Below are positions 1-8,361 of a stretch of 16,770 nucleotides of DNA, one piece after another. The notes beneath the pieces were generated by a model. That model was not told the DNA's origin. It did not search any database and saw only the letters and a program-made list of their open reading frames with translations. The translations under genes were made by a program, and so were the position numbers. Origin of the DNA: CALGLS01 sp047626155 (GTDB taxonomy: Bacteria > Bacteroidota > Bacteroidia > Chitinophagales > Saprospiraceae); assembly GCA_047626155.1 (NCBI GenBank), contig JBLHRR010000128.1:1-16770 (forward strand), in the 5' to 3' direction. How positions within the stretch are numbered: the first letter of the stretch is position 1; every line of letters starts with the position of its first letter.

Positions 1-3000
1 GCACCACTAGCTCCATTGTATAAAACAATATCACAGGTCGATAAATCAAAGGCTGCATTTCCTGCAACTTCTACAAATTCGCCTGAATCACCTCCCGTAT
101 TATCGTAATGGAATTCATTGATCCAAATGGCTGCTGGTGTAGTGCCACCAGTACAGTTATCTGTTGCTGTTGCCTCACCTGTATCCATTGGATCTGTGCT
201 ATCCACACAGCCAACTGTTACATCTGCGGGACAAGTAATCATAGGGAGTATATCGTCTTCAATATTGATAAAATGATCAACTGTAATACAATTACCACTG
301 TCTGCTCCACAATCACAAACATTATAAAATCGAACCAATTGTGCAGGATCTCCGGCACAACCAGAACCTCCTTGAAGTATTTCTGTAACATAGCTAACCT
401 GGAGATTGCTATTCGGGCAATTATCCATTTCATCAAATACTACTTCTGGATCTATAGGTGGAATATCCCCGAAGCATGCTACATTAGTCACTGGATTTGA
501 TGCAGTCGGTGGGGTTATATCCTCAAAAACATAATCGATGAGACAATCTACTGATTCCCCAGTAATTGGGTCAGTTAAGGTAATAGTCCTCGTAACTGTA
601 CGAGGATCAGCAATGCAACCAGTTAGATTGTCATCTGAATCACTAAATGATACGGCTGGTGGATTGCAACTGCCATTTATTACACCACCCAAAGCCATGA
701 AATCAGCGACATTTATAGGACCAGTTGGAAGTTGGTCAAAGCATTCTAAATTGACAGTGCCGACAGGAGGGCAGGTCACGTCGAGCATACAACATGTTGG
801 ATTAACAAATATATTGTCTGTTACACTACTAGTACAACCGTTTGCATCTGTGAAAGTATAAGTTACTGGAATGTTTCCTCCTGCCGGAGCTGAAGCTGTC
901 GGATCGAAAGTAAAGGTCGTTCCATTATTGTCATCAGTTACTCCAAGGCCATTGTAGACTCCCCCAACTGGTGTACCACCTCCAAGATTGGGTACAGGAG
1001 GATCCTGAACACAGAGCGGAGGAGCAGTGGCAGTAAACATGACAACGGGTAAAGCAAATACTTCTATCATATCCGTAGCTGTGCTGGAACAACCATTTTC
1101 ATCGGTATAAGTATAGGACAAGACATGTACGCCATCTCCGGCTGCTGCCGGATCAAACGAATATGTAAATCCATTTAAATCATCCGTAACACCAGGGCCA
1201 GCATATAATCCACTGCCAAAATTTATACTATCTGGTGGAGGAGTTCCTCCGCCAAGGTTATTTTGTACCCCAGCATCAACACAGAGATCAGCTGGCGCAC
1301 TAAACATTACTGTAGGTAAAGCAAAAACTTCAACCATATCAGAGCCACTACCAGTGCAACCGTTTGCATCTGTAAAAGTATAAACCAATTCATGTGTTCC
1401 GACACCTGCTGTTGCAGGATCGAAATCATAGGTCATGCCATTGGCATCATCATTCACACCTGGGCCCATATATATACCGCCCATTGGTGTCCCGCCTCCA
1501 AGATCATTTTGTACACCTGCATCAAGACAGAGGTCAGCTGGTCCAGTCATCATAACAATTGGTAAAGCAAAAACTTCGACACCATCCATTGCGGAATCTG
1601 AACATCCGGAGATGCCTACTGTATAAGTAATATTATGTACTCCAACTCCTGCCGCTGCAGGATCAAAATCATAAGTCATTCCATTGCCATCATCGCTAAC
1701 ACCAGGTCCCATATAGACACCTCCTGTTGGTGTTCCACCGCCAAGGTCATTTTGTACACCTGCAGAAATACAAAGATCAGCGGGTGCAGTGAATGCTGCG
1801 TTAGGAATAGAAAAGACCTCTACCATATCAGTGCCGGTACCAGTACATCCGTTTCCGTCTGTAAATTGATACGATAGCGTATGAACGCCTACTCCTGCTG
1901 CTGCAGGATCAAAGGAATATGTGAATCCATTAACATCATCACTAACGCCAGGCCCCATATAGACACCGCCAAAAGGCGTTGCTCCACCTTGACTAGGTAC
2001 AACAGGATCGTTTAAGCAAAGGTCAGGAAGTGCTGTGAAATTAATGGCTGGTAAAGCAAATACTTCTACCAAATCAGAGCCACTTCCAGTACAGCCATTT
2101 CCATCTGTAAAATTATAAAATATCGTGTGAACACCTGCTCCTGCTCCTGCAGGATTAAATGTATAAGTCATCCCATTAAGATCATCAGTAACGCCTGTAC
2201 CGGAATAAACACCTCCAGGTCCTGTTGGTGTTCCTCCACTTAGGCCTGTCTGTAGACCTGCGTCTTCACAAAAGTCAGCTGATGTGGTCATTGTTGTAGT
2301 TGGCAAAGCAAATACTTCTACCATATCCGAACCTGAGCCCGTACAACCCGCAATGCCAACGGTATATATAATCTCATGTGTACCAACTCCTGCTGCGGCT
2401 GGATCAAAATCATAGGTCATACCATTAGCATCATCGCTAACACCAGGTCCCATGTAAACACCTCCTGTTGGTGTTCCACCTCCTAGGTTATTTTGAACAC
2501 CCGCATCTAAGCATAAATCTGCCGGAGCTGTAAAATTAGCGTTTGGTGCTGCAAAAACTTGCACATTGTCAGTGGCAGTGTTAGTGCAACCAAAACTGCA
2601 GGTCCCACAACCAGTACCGCTAGTAAAAGTATAGGTAATGACATGGGTTCCTACTCCAGCTGCGGCGGGATCAAAATCATATGTTCCATCGCCATTATCA
2701 GTAACACCTGGTCCCATATAATTGTCACCAGGTCCTCCCGTTGGTGAACCACCACCGAGGCTCGTCTGTACACCATCATCTAAACAAAGATCAGCTAGCG
2801 CAGTGAAGTTTACCGTTGGTAAAGGCTGAACACTTATAAAATCAAAGCCACTACCTGTACATCCGTTGACATCTGTAAATGTATAAGTTAAAACATGAAG
2901 ACCTAAACCAGCAGCTGCAGGGTCGAAGTCAAAATCAACACCATTAGTATTATCCGTCACTCCAGGTCCCATATATGCTCCTCCAGTCGGTGATCCGCCG

Positions 3001-4052
3001 CCAATTATTTGTACTCCTTCGGTAATACAGAAGGTATCTTGAGAAGCAAGCAAATTAAAGGTAACGTTTGGAGGTGCTGTTACCGTAATGCTCGTCATTG
3101 CTGAAGGTCTGCAGGTAGCATCAGTTGGTGCCGGGGAAAGAATCGCATAGATCTCATAAGAGTCTGCAGTTCCAAGTGTTGCACCTGTCAAACTAGCTGT
3201 AGTACCGCCTCCCCCTAACATCGCAAAAGAAACTGTGCCTAAAGAAGTTCCCCCTACATATGGGTCAGCTGGTGTACTGGTAAAAGCGACATATTGAATC
3301 CCGAAGTCTTGTTCCATATTTGAGGTACCGTCCATGTTGGCCAGTCCTGTAGAAGTGATATTGAAGGGTTCATCTGCGCAGACGGAGGTTTCGCTGGCGG
3401 ATACTGCTCCTACTGTGGGACAGACAATGGCGCCTGAGATACTTTCAAAAACGAAATTATCCAAAGCTAAATAGTCTACACCTGCGGGGCTTATTAATAT
3501 AAATTCTAAAGATTTTAAATTTTGACCCGCCCAGGGACCTGCAGAAAAAGTGAAAGGCACCAATTCATCATCAGGAATTGTAGTATCAATAAAGAAATCT
3601 TCAGAGATTGTTGTGTTATCGACCCTTGTGCCCGTTACTCGAATTGTTCCATCAAGATTATTAATTCCATCACCTTGACCTGTCCAGGCGCATTGTGCAA
3701 CTGTAGTTGAGACTTGAAAAGTCACACCTACAGTTGCTGGAGCTATAGTTCCTACACTACCACTTGAGGCGCCATCTCCAAAACCAGTATCTAAATACCT
3801 GTTTGTCCCTGGATTGGTAGCTCCGCAAGAGAAATTAGTTGCTTCACTTATAAGGAAGTCACCTGTTGTATTAAATAGAAAACCACCAGTGGTGAATGTA
3901 GTTCCACTTAATGTTTCTCCTTCAAAATCTTCCGTTTGAGCGTTTAGATTATAAAAAGAAAAGCAGCATAGAAAAAGTAAGGAGAGTAAGGATTTGCTAC
4001 GATAAAATAGCGTTGAATAAGTATTTTTCATTGAAATTGGTTGAGGTTTCAT
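1..4052 (-). CDS. Giant secreted repeat protein with Ig/PKD-like, HYR-like and lamin-tail domains (3' end beyond window)
   Basis: The minus-strand frame is open from ATG at 4052 to the left edge without a stop, giving 1350 visible residues; the C-terminus lies outside. Residues 1-38 form a signal peptide with a hydrophobic core LLSLLFLCC and an NA/Q cleavage site. An internal ATG (residue 8, at 4031) is an equally plausible start. Residues 40-225 resemble a jelly-roll or MAM-like N-terminal domain (LALDNFVFE). Residues 327-1083 hold nine Ig/PKD-like repeats. Residues 1084-1305 contain HYR-like segments (MITCPADVTVGC, ATATDNC). From about residue 1308 a lamin-tail domain begins (WINEFHYDNTGGDSGEFVEV). 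The architecture is that of Bacteroidota surface adhesin-like proteins, which normally end in a T9SS or gliding-motility sorting domain; that end is not visible here. No enzymatic domain is seen. Function is probably adhesion or matrix structure (inference). Confidence 0.9.
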   Translation of the reverse strand, partial: MKPQPISMKNTYSTLFYRSKSLLSLLFLCCFSFYNLNAQTEDFEGETLSGTTFTTGGFLFNTTGDFLISEATNFSCGATNPGTNRYLDTGFGDGASSGSVGTIAPATVGVTFQVSTTVAQCAWTGQGDGINNLDGTIRVTGTRVDNTTISEDFFIDTTIPDDELVPFTFSAGPWAGQNLKSLEFILISPAGVDYLALDNFVFESISGAIVCPTVGAVSASETSVCADEPFNITSTGLANMDGTSNMEQDFGIQYVAFTSTPADPYVGGTSLGTVSFAMLGGGGTTASLTGATLGTADSYEIYAILSPAPTDATCRPSAMTSITVTAPPNVTFNLLASQDTFCITEGVQIIGGGSPTGGAYMGPGVTDNTNGVDFDFDPAAAGLGLHVLTYTFTDVNGCTGSGFDFISVQPLPTVNFTALADLCLDDGVQTSLGGGSPTGGPGDNYMGPGVTDNGDGTYDFDPAAAGVGTHVITYTFTSGTGCGTCSFGCTNTATDNVQVFAAPNANFTAPADLCLDAGVQNNLGGGTPTGGVYMGPGVSDDANGMTYDFDPAAAGVGTHEIIYTVGIAGCTGSGSDMVEVFALPTTTMTTSADFCEDAGLQTGLSGGTPTGPGGVYSGTGVTDDLNGMTYTFNPAGAGAGVHTIFYNFTDGNGCTGSGSDLVEVFALPAINFTALPDLCLNDPVVPSQGGATPFGGVYMGPGVSDDVNGFTYSFDPAAAGVGVHTLSYQFTDGNGCTGTGTDMVEVFSIPNAAFTAPADLCISAGVQNDLGGGTPTGGVYMGPGVSDDGNGMTYDFDPAAAGVGVHNITYTVGISGCSDSAMDGVEVFALPIVMMTGPADLCLDAGVQNDLGGGTPMGGIYMGPGVNDDANGMTYDFDPATAGVGTHELVYTFTDANGCTGSGSDMVEVFALPTVMFSAPADLCVDAGVQNNLGGGTPPPDSINFGSGLYAGPGVTDDLNGFTYSFDPAAAGDGVHVLSYTYTDENGCSSTATDMIEVFALPVVMFTATAPPLCVQDPPVPNLGGGTPVGGVYNGLGVTDDNNGTTFTFDPTASAPAGGNIPVTYTFTDANGCTSSVTDNIFVNPTCCMLDVTCPPVGTVNLECFDQLPTGPINVADFMALGGVINGSCNPPAVSFSDSDDNLTGCIADPRTVTRTITLTDPITGESVDCLIDYVFEDITPPTASNPVTNVACFGDIPPIDPEVVFDEMDNCPNSNLQVSYVTEILQGGSGCAGDPAQLVRFYNVCDCGADSGNCITVDHFINIEDDILPMITCPADVTVGCVDSTDPMDTGEATATDNCTGGTTPAAIWINEFHYDNTGGDSGEFVEVAGNAAFDLSTCDIVLYNGASG
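806..3074 (-). repeat. Nine tandem coding repeats of 81-91 codons
   Basis: In minus-strand order the units start at 3074, 2822, 2549, 2306, 2054, 1808, 1565, 1319 and 1052, and the last ends near 806. Unit lengths are 252, 273, 243, 252, 246, 243, 246, 267 and about 247 bases. The shared pattern is an LPxVxFTAPADLC start, then GGGTPTGGVYMGPGVxDD, NGxTYxFDPAAAGVGxH, and an end like YTFTDxNGCTGSGSDMVEVFA. Most units have two cysteines (DLC and NGC). The fold is probably an Ig/PKD-like beta sandwich of the kind common in Bacteroidota surface proteins. Unit 2 carries an extra three-cysteine insertion, and units 2 and 8 are the longest. At DNA level the units are diverged, so recent recombination between adjacent copies is not obvious. 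Confidence 0.9.
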
Positions 4053-4099
4053 CTATAGTTATTTTTTAGATCTGATTTCGAAAAGGAACGAGTACCATA

Positions 4100-4131
4100 T
4101 GAATATAAAAGCAGCTCACAGTCAGGTCAAA
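4100..4131 (-). promoter_or_regulatory. Candidate promoter of the giant repeat protein
   Basis: Read on the minus strand, TTTGACC (TTTG at 4131-4128) is followed after 20 bases by TATATTCA (4107-4100). This roughly fits the Bacteroidota pattern TTTG, about 19 bases, TAnnTTTG. It also fits a classic TTGACC, 17 bases, TATATT layout. It ends 47 bases before the ATG at 4052. It was found by eye only. Confidence 0.4.
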
Positions 4132-4269
4132 TGGCTATAGGAATGTTTCATTCAATTCGAGGTTAAAAAACTTAGACTTGAGAAAAAATAAGAAATGTGT
4201 TTTTCAACTTTGGATTAAATGCTACTTAAAAAGAACATCGGTTAAGGCAGTGATTGGGAGACAGTAAAG

Positions 4270-4298
4270 ATAATAAAATAGATTTTGATTCTATCAAA
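4270..4298 (-). terminator. Weak candidate terminator after the CRTAC1-like gene
   Basis: On the minus strand TTTGAT and ATCAAA pair around AGA (4298-4284), followed by a T-rich stretch (CTATTTTATTATC). The stem has six pairs, mostly A-T, and lies about 90 bases after the stop codon at 4387, so this is a weak call. Confidence 0.25.
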
Positions 4299-4386
4299 TA
4301 ATGAGGGATTGACATCAATTTGATGCAAAAAATATACTTTTATTAATATAGCTAATATTATATATAGACCAATTACCCCATTCAGG

Positions 4387-7300
4387 TTATTTATTATAAT
4401 GAATCACATGCGTTTTGTTAGGTTCTAGATTTTTTACTTTTTGAATGTGACCATTTGGCCATCGAATTTCCAACGTACAATCTTTCGATTTATTCAATCC
4501 GAAGTAAGTGGTTTTTGGATGCACTGATAAGTAACCAGTTGTACTATAAACCTCTTTCCATTTTATTTCACCATTTGGAGTTGTGAGAATGAGGGCAGTG
4601 CCTACTGCATCTTTAGTAATATTTTGGGTAGGATCACCAACGAGCTTAATTGCAATCCAATTGTTAGAAAGTCGCTCACTGTTGTTTAAGAATAACCTTG
4701 CTTTGTTTTGATAATCATTAACGATAATATCCTGATCTCCATCATTGTCCATATCGAAAAAGGCTGCAGATCTTGAGGTGCCTGAATAGTCTAGGCCCCC
4801 AGAATTTGTGACGACTTCGAGCGCTCCATTCTCATTCTTAAACAAAAGATTAGCTTCTGTATTACTGGCAGCATAGACTACGTTTTTAGATTCCCCTTCC
4901 GGGCTGCTATAGTATTCATTAGTCGTTCCGTAAACACTATATTGATTCATTCCAGTCAGGCAATACAAATCATCGTCGCCGTCATTATCGTAATCGAAAA
5001 AGTCGGCATCCCATGACCAACCGGTGGCGGAATACCCTCTGCCTATTGCTGTTGATTTTGAGAAAGAAACTCCTCCTTTATTATCGCTTTCAGAAATAAA
5101 AAGATCGTTTGCTTCCACCACTCGCATTGATGCTAAGGATGCAGGATCAAAGTGGGCTTTGGTATCTTCGTTTGGCATCACGTATTTATCGTCTTTTTCC
5201 ATCACTACAATATTGGAGATGTAAAAATCTGGACGCATATCTTGGTTTAGATCACTGATTCCGATGTTCATCGTGTAGGAAGGTTTGTCTGTCCCCATGC
5301 CTTTACTTGAGTCCGTAAAAGTGCCATCCTGGTTATTGAGGTAATAGGCATTGACACCAAAGTCATTTCCGACAATGAGGTCTTGCCAACCATCGCCATT
5401 GATGTCACTATGACCGACTGCCTGCGTCCATCCTGCGTTTTGCAAACCAGATCCTTCCGACACTTCTTCAAATTTAAAATTGCCTAAATTTCTAAACAGT
5501 TTATTCTTTCCGCCATTGGTATTGTGGCGTTTCAAAGTTGGCAATTCTCCTTTTAAGTAATTGCCGAAATAACCGATGTAAATGTCTGCCAATCCATCTT
5601 TGTCATAGTCAATGGAAGTAGCGGGACCAGCGACCTCACCTGCCCCTCCTAAGTTTGCCTGGAGAGTCATATCTTCAAAAGTACCATCTCCTTTATTTCG
5701 ATAAATGCGATGTGTATCATTGACGTATGAAATAAAAATATCCTGCCAACCGTCGTTGTCAAAGTCTAGTATAATGGGCTGACGAGGTTCGCCATAATTA
5801 CCGTCAGGTCGTTTCCAATCGATTCCCGATTCAGCAGTTATGTCTAACAATTCTTTTCCTTTGTCATTTCTGTAAAGACGATTACCACGGCCTCCCAAAA
5901 GCAGTACATCCACCCAGCCATCATTATCAATATCTTCGGCAGCTACCCCTCCCCCTCCAAAGGCTGGCGGAATAGACAAACGAGCAATACCTTCTTCTTC
6001 CTTTAAGACATAGCCTCTTATCGCTCGCCCCAACCAGTCGGAATTACGGTGTTGGAAATCCAGATCAAATGCATCTGATATTTCAGAAAAGGGTGCTCCT
6101 GCATTTTCTTTTTTGGTTGATTGCCCTGAAACAATACTATTGTTATTAGCAGAAGTTTGGACATTCTGATGCGCATTTAATTTTTGCTGAAAAGCTTTCA
6201 GGGCATTGGTCATATATTGTTGTTCCATTCGCTCTGCTCCATTTTTTTTTGCATTGCTACCGGCCATTCTAAAAATCACTACCGCAAACTGGGCAATCCC
6301 TTCTACCAGCAACTCCAAGGCAAAAGGATCAGGAGCGACATTAAGATCTGATTTGCGATCATCCAAAGCATACTTCAGGTATTGCCAATGTAAACCGCTG
6401 TCGCGAAAAGCGTCCAGATCATATGCTTCGATCACTATTTGTTCTGAAAGATCAAGATTGGGAAAGTACGTTACATCTTCAAACTGGTTGATGGTATGTG
6501 GCAGGTAAACCTGAACAGCCTCATAGATTTCTTTATATTCAATCGTCGATTTGTTTTGTTGTATGGCTTTTACCTCTGCAAAAGCTAGTAGATCGGAACT
6601 GTATTGCACCATGAATTCGGTGTAGAAATTGGTGAGTTTTTTACTCCCATTCGGATCAGTTGGCCAAAGCACCTTAGCAAAGTAGACTTGTATATTTCTT
6701 AGAAAAACACCCTGACTGATTTGATTATAAGCTTGGTAAGCAGCTTGCTTTTGATCGATGATCTTGTATAAAAAACCTTTTTGATCTACTGCTTGTCCTG
6801 AGGAAATATTGGGGATGACTGGTTTCAAATTATTGAACAATTTCTTTGTAGCCTTGTCGATGTGTATGGCGCTAATTTGAAATTCATTGTCTTTTCTTGC
6901 TAACTGATCTGATTCATGTAACAAAGCCAACACAACTAAATCAACACTTTTCTTAAAATAGGCCATCACTGCTGCATCTAAACTAGCCAGCGATTCTGAT
7001 TCAAAAATATTGGCTTGCTGAACAGATAAAATCGCTCGCAATGCATAAGCGATAGAACTGTATTGCCGATAATCTCTTTCGGGAATAAGTAGTTGATGTT
7101 GATTTAGGAAGACAAGTTGGATGCCTTGTTGGTCAGCAGTGTATTCAAAATATTTTTGTTCAACTTCTTTGAATAATGCCAGATCATCTCCCTCGTCCTT
7201 TTGATTGTTTTTTTGCTTTGTAAAATCCAGCCACAACATTTTGACATAAGCCTTTTGAAAAGCGATTCGTTTACTTCTAGCTTCAAAACTAAGTGGGGTT

Positions 7301-7479
7301 CCATATATAAAATCTTCGAGACGAGAAGCGGTGGCATGGCACTTAGGATCTTTTTTATTTTCCAACTCACTAATTTGTCCTATGACAGATTGAAATTCTG
7401 AAACCTCCTGAGCGGACAGATTTACATTTTCGATTAAACCAAAAGAGAATAACAATAGGTATACGTATAAATTTTTCAT
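4387..7479 (-). CDS. Secreted FG-GAP/VCBS beta-propeller protein with C-terminal ASPIC/UnbV domain (CRTAC1-like)
   Basis: The product has 1030 residues. Residues 1-23 form a signal peptide (hydrophobic VYLLLFSFGLI, cleavage at SA/Q), so it is exported. Residues 24 to about 480 are mostly helical and not assigned to a known fold. They start with a notable segment, KCHATASRLEDFIYGTPL, at residues 46-63. FG-GAP/VCBS repeats follow, with calcium-binding-type Asp loops starting near residues 516 (DIDNDGWVD), 572, 624, 692, 743, 829 and 908 (DMDNDGDQD); together they likely form a propeller. Residues 939-1028 match the ASPIC/UnbV domain (YLSVHPKTTYFGL, IRWPNGHIQ). No T9SS sorting domain is visible after it. 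CRTAC1-family proteins are extracellular and mostly of unknown function; binding to carbohydrate, protein or metal is possible. It is the last gene before a 334-base gap, and a terminator-like hairpin precedes it, so it may be transcribed alone. Confidence 0.88.
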   Translation of the reverse strand: MKNLYVYLLLFSFGLIENVNLSAQEVSEFQSVIGQISELENKKDPKCHATASRLEDFIYGTPLSFEARSKRIAFQKAYVKMLWLDFTKQKNNQKDEGDDLALFKEVEQKYFEYTADQQGIQLVFLNQHQLLIPERDYRQYSSIAYALRAILSVQQANIFESESLASLDAAVMAYFKKSVDLVVLALLHESDQLARKDNEFQISAIHIDKATKKLFNNLKPVIPNISSGQAVDQKGFLYKIIDQKQAAYQAYNQISQGVFLRNIQVYFAKVLWPTDPNGSKKLTNFYTEFMVQYSSDLLAFAEVKAIQQNKSTIEYKEIYEAVQVYLPHTINQFEDVTYFPNLDLSEQIVIEAYDLDAFRDSGLHWQYLKYALDDRKSDLNVAPDPFALELLVEGIAQFAVVIFRMAGSNAKKNGAERMEQQYMTNALKAFQQKLNAHQNVQTSANNNSIVSGQSTKKENAGAPFSEISDAFDLDFQHRNSDWLGRAIRGYVLKEEEGIARLSIPPAFGGGGVAAEDIDNDGWVDVLLLGGRGNRLYRNDKGKELLDITAESGIDWKRPDGNYGEPRQPIILDFDNDGWQDIFISYVNDTHRIYRNKGDGTFEDMTLQANLGGAGEVAGPATSIDYDKDGLADIYIGYFGNYLKGELPTLKRHNTNGGKNKLFRNLGNFKFEEVSEGSGLQNAGWTQAVGHSDINGDGWQDLIVGNDFGVNAYYLNNQDGTFTDSSKGMGTDKPSYTMNIGISDLNQDMRPDFYISNIVVMEKDDKYVMPNEDTKAHFDPASLASMRVVEANDLFISESDNKGGVSFSKSTAIGRGYSATGWSWDADFFDYDNDGDDDLYCLTGMNQYSVYGTTNEYYSSPEGESKNVVYAASNTEANLLFKNENGALEVVTNSGGLDYSGTSRSAAFFDMDNDGDQDIIVNDYQNKARLFLNNSERLSNNWIAIKLVGDPTQNITKDAVGTALILTTPNGEIKWKEVYSTTGYLSVHPKTTYFGLNKSKDCTLEIRWPNGHIQKVKNLEPNKTHVIHYNK

Positions 7480-7515
7480 GAGTCAGATTGGTTATTTGGG
7501 AACTAATAGCTCGAT

Positions 7516-7569
7516 AAAAAAACAATGGCGCAAAGTATTCCACTTAAAAAGGGAGGATGCTTTGCGCCA
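7516..7569 (-). terminator. Rho-independent terminator after the T9SS coiled-coil gene
   Basis: On the minus strand TGGCGCAAAG (7569-7560) and CTTTGCGCCA (7535-7526) form a perfect 10-base-pair GC-rich stem around a 24-base loop. A TTG and a run of seven T (7522-7516) follow directly. It lies 38 bases after the stop of the upstream gene. The ATG of the next gene (7479) is only 36 bases beyond the T run. Confidence 0.75.
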
Positions 7570-7607
7570 AGGTTAGATACTCAGAATCAATAACTGTAAA
7601 ACGGTTG

Positions 7608-8315
7608 TTATTTAGATAAAATCATCACTTTAGAGTCAATGATTTCGTTGTTAATCATTAAGGTATAAAGATACGTTCCTGAAGAAGCATCCTTAGCATC
7701 AACTGTGATTTTCCCCATACCTGCTTCAGTAACATTGAATGACTTGATTAGAACTCCTTTCAGGTCGCGTACTTCTATTGTTACGCTTTCCATATCTTGT
7801 GGAATGAAAAACTCTATATCTGATGAACCATTAAAAGGATTCGGTGCATTTTGTAAAAGATATGCGTCCTTTGCTGTTAATCCATCCTGAATTTCAGTAC
7901 AGCAGCTACCTAAGCTTCTTCGGATAGCGCGGTTTTCAAGGCGAAGCAATTCGTTGTATTGACGCAGTTCTGCCAACTCTTCTTGGAGGGCATTTAATTG
8001 AACTTGAATCTTTTTATTACTAACGAATCCAGAGACACTCATTTCCGCTCGTAGGTCATCCAAGTCATCAGGGAATACAGTGTCTACCTCATCTTGAGGG
8101 GTTGGTTCTGCATTTGCATCGTCAAAATCGTGGCCTCTTTTTCGGAAAACATCCTGATCAGCTGAAGTAGTCGATCCAGCTTCTTCGACTGCAGACTCAC
8201 TAGACGGCTTTGCATTTGTTCTTCCGTTTTCATCTGTGTCTGCACTTTGTGCAACAGTGCCTTGCACTAAAGAGAAGTGCAACAAGAGGATGAAAATAAA
8301 TTTTATATATTTCAT
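7608..8315 (-). CDS. Small secreted coiled-coil protein with T9SS C-terminal sorting domain
   Basis: The product has 235 residues. Residues 1-22 are a signal peptide (FIFILLLHFSLVQGTVA/Q). Residues 23-95 are low-complexity, acidic and probably disordered. Residues 101-135 form a strong coiled coil (LNALQEELAELRQYNELL), followed by a Cys-Cys pair at 138-139. Residues 154-235 are a type A T9SS sorting domain: NAPNPFN, then VEVRDLKG-like and GTYLYTLMINNEIIDSK features, ending ILSK. In T9SS the protein crosses the outer membrane and the sorting domain is usually removed on attachment to the surface. There is no enzymatic domain, so it is likely an anchor or oligomerising subunit. It lies 46 bases downstream of the S74 gene on the same strand, which suggests co-transcription, and a terminator follows it. 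Confidence 0.85.
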   Translation of the reverse strand: MKYIKFIFILLLHFSLVQGTVAQSADTDENGRTNAKPSSESAVEEAGSTTSADQDVFRKRGHDFDDANAEPTPQDEVDTVFPDDLDDLRAEMSVSGFVSNKKIQVQLNALQEELAELRQYNELLRLENRAIRRSLGSCCTEIQDGLTAKDAYLLQNAPNPFNGSSDIEFFIPQDMESVTIEVRDLKGVLIKSFNVTEAGMGKITVDAKDASSGTYLYTLMINNEIIDSKVMILSK

Positions 8316-8361
8316 GATAATATTTTGATTTAAGGTAAATTAAAACGTTAAAAATTGATGC

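Larger units (their letters stand above)
4053..4386. other. 334-base intergenic region
   Basis: This AT-rich spacer separates two minus-strand genes. It holds the candidate promoter at 4100-4131 and a weak hairpin at 4284-4298. A short palindrome, CATCAA/TTGATG around one T, lies near 4312-4324. I see no small ORF with convincing features and no RNA gene. Confidence 0.6.

Noticed and set aside
806..3074. Regular repeats that might suggest a CRISPR array or satellite
   Set aside because: The period is about 243-273 bases, always a multiple of three, and the units encode a conserved domain; there are no short identical repeats with unique spacers.
108..3710. Several plus-strand ORFs of 60-130 codons
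   Set aside because: They lie opposite the long minus-strand repeat gene, are compositionally odd (Cys/Ser/Ile-rich) and recur with its repeat period, so they are shadows.
46..4052. Possible frameshift in the giant repeat gene
   Set aside because: The frame was followed from 4052 to the left edge without a stop and all nine repeats stay in the same frame.
6242..6250. Run of nine T (nine A in the coding strand) inside the CRTAC1-like gene
   Set aside because: It encodes Lys-Lys in frame, and A/T runs of this size are common in AT-rich DNA, so phase variation is not supported.
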